Of a stretch of 64,000 nt of DNA, positions 63,784 through 64,000 are shown one piece after another; the first letter of the stretch is position 1, and each line of letters opens with the position of its first letter. Source of the DNA: Nocardia yamanashiensis NBRC 100130 (GTDB lineage Bacteria; Actinomycetota; Actinomycetes; Mycobacteriales; Mycobacteriaceae); contig NZ_BDCD01000011.1 of assembly GCF_001613325.1 (NCBI RefSeq), positions 248,001 through 312,000 of the forward strand. The letters are read 5' to 3'. Below the pieces are notes generated by a model. That model was given only the letters and a program-made list of their open reading frames with translations. It ran no database searches and was not told the DNA's origin. The translations under genes were made by a program, and so were the position numbers.

Positions 63784-64000
63784 ATGACCAACAGGATCAA
63801 GGTGGCGGTGGTGTTCGGCGGGCGCAGCAACGAGCACGGAGTCTCGTGCCGTTCGGCCCGTACGGTGCTGAGCGCCCTCGATCCCGAACGGTACGAAGCG
63901 GTTCCGATCGGGATCACCCGCGACGGCACCTGGGTGCTCGGCACCGGGGACGTGCAGACGCTGGCGCCGCAGGGCCGTTCGCTACCCGCGGTGGACGGCA
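63784..64000 (+). CDS. ddlA: D-alanine–D-alanine ligase, truncated by window end
   Basis: The first 72 codons are visible: VAVVFGGRSNEHGVSCRSARTVLSALDPERYEAVPIGITRDGTW is the N-terminal ATP-grasp family ligase signature (GGRSxEHxVSxxSA). It makes the D-Ala–D-Ala dipeptide for peptidoglycan, and is the target of cycloserine in mycobacteria. Next to gpsA as in M. tuberculosis (Rv2981c, from memory). The C-terminal ATP-grasp part lies beyond the window. Confidence 0.95.
   Translation, partial: MTNRIKVAVVFGGRSNEHGVSCRSARTVLSALDPERYEAVPIGITRDGTWVLGTGDVQTLAPQGRSLPAVDG

Overview
The window is GC-rich actinobacterial chromosome, most likely Nocardia or a close relative in the Mycobacteriales. The basis is gene content and order. 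From memory, the two ends follow the Mycobacterium tuberculosis order gatB – lppZ – doxX – cfp6 – ilvBNC and serA – leuB – MFS – FAH hydrolase – gltX – tRNA-Gln/Glu – PPOX – iclR – leuCD – hupB – mutT1 – ppk – fbiD – gpsA – ddl. No database search could be run, so the genus is an inference.

Layout. 1–7.1 kb: the 5' part of a Ser/Thr kinase gene, a NarL-type two-component system and an ABC exporter operon with a palindrome between them (envelope-stress type module). 7.1–18 kb: gatB, a 34-residue peptide gene, lppZ/doxX, ilvD, cfp6 and the ilvBNC operon. The ilvB leader has a readable attenuator: a 15-codon leader peptide with Leu-Leu-Val-Ile and a terminator hairpin. 18–46.7 kb: an accessory block between ilvC and serA. 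It holds five self-contained regulator/target pairs (three TetR, two HxlR), each with a palindrome in its divergent promoter, two lipase-like enzymes, a class II aldolase/PfkB kinase operon, a globin–DivIVA–globin operon, and several genes that look like anti-phage defence. 46.7–64 kb: conserved core genes for serine, leucine, tRNA charging, nucleoid structure, polyphosphate, F420 and glycerol-phosphate/cell-wall metabolism, ending in a truncated ddl.

Defence content is the most interesting part. A GHKL (MutL/Hsp90-like) ATPase overlaps a 989-residue Z1-domain SF2-like protein by 4 bp (22.5–27.0 kb). Tail-to-tail with it lies a compact McrB–McrC pair (27.0–29.4 kb). An AbiEi-like/DUF559 protein follows at 30.5 kb. 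At 39.3 kb a single 686-residue protein joins a GHKL ATPase to a C-terminal PD-(D/E)XK domain resembling Shedu-type nucleases, and an RlaP-type nucleotidyltransferase lies next to it.

Many genes start 6–7 nt downstream of a TANNNT box, which suggests common leaderless transcription. Several operons end in perfect hairpins. I saw no insertion sequence, CRISPR array, prophage or rRNA gene.
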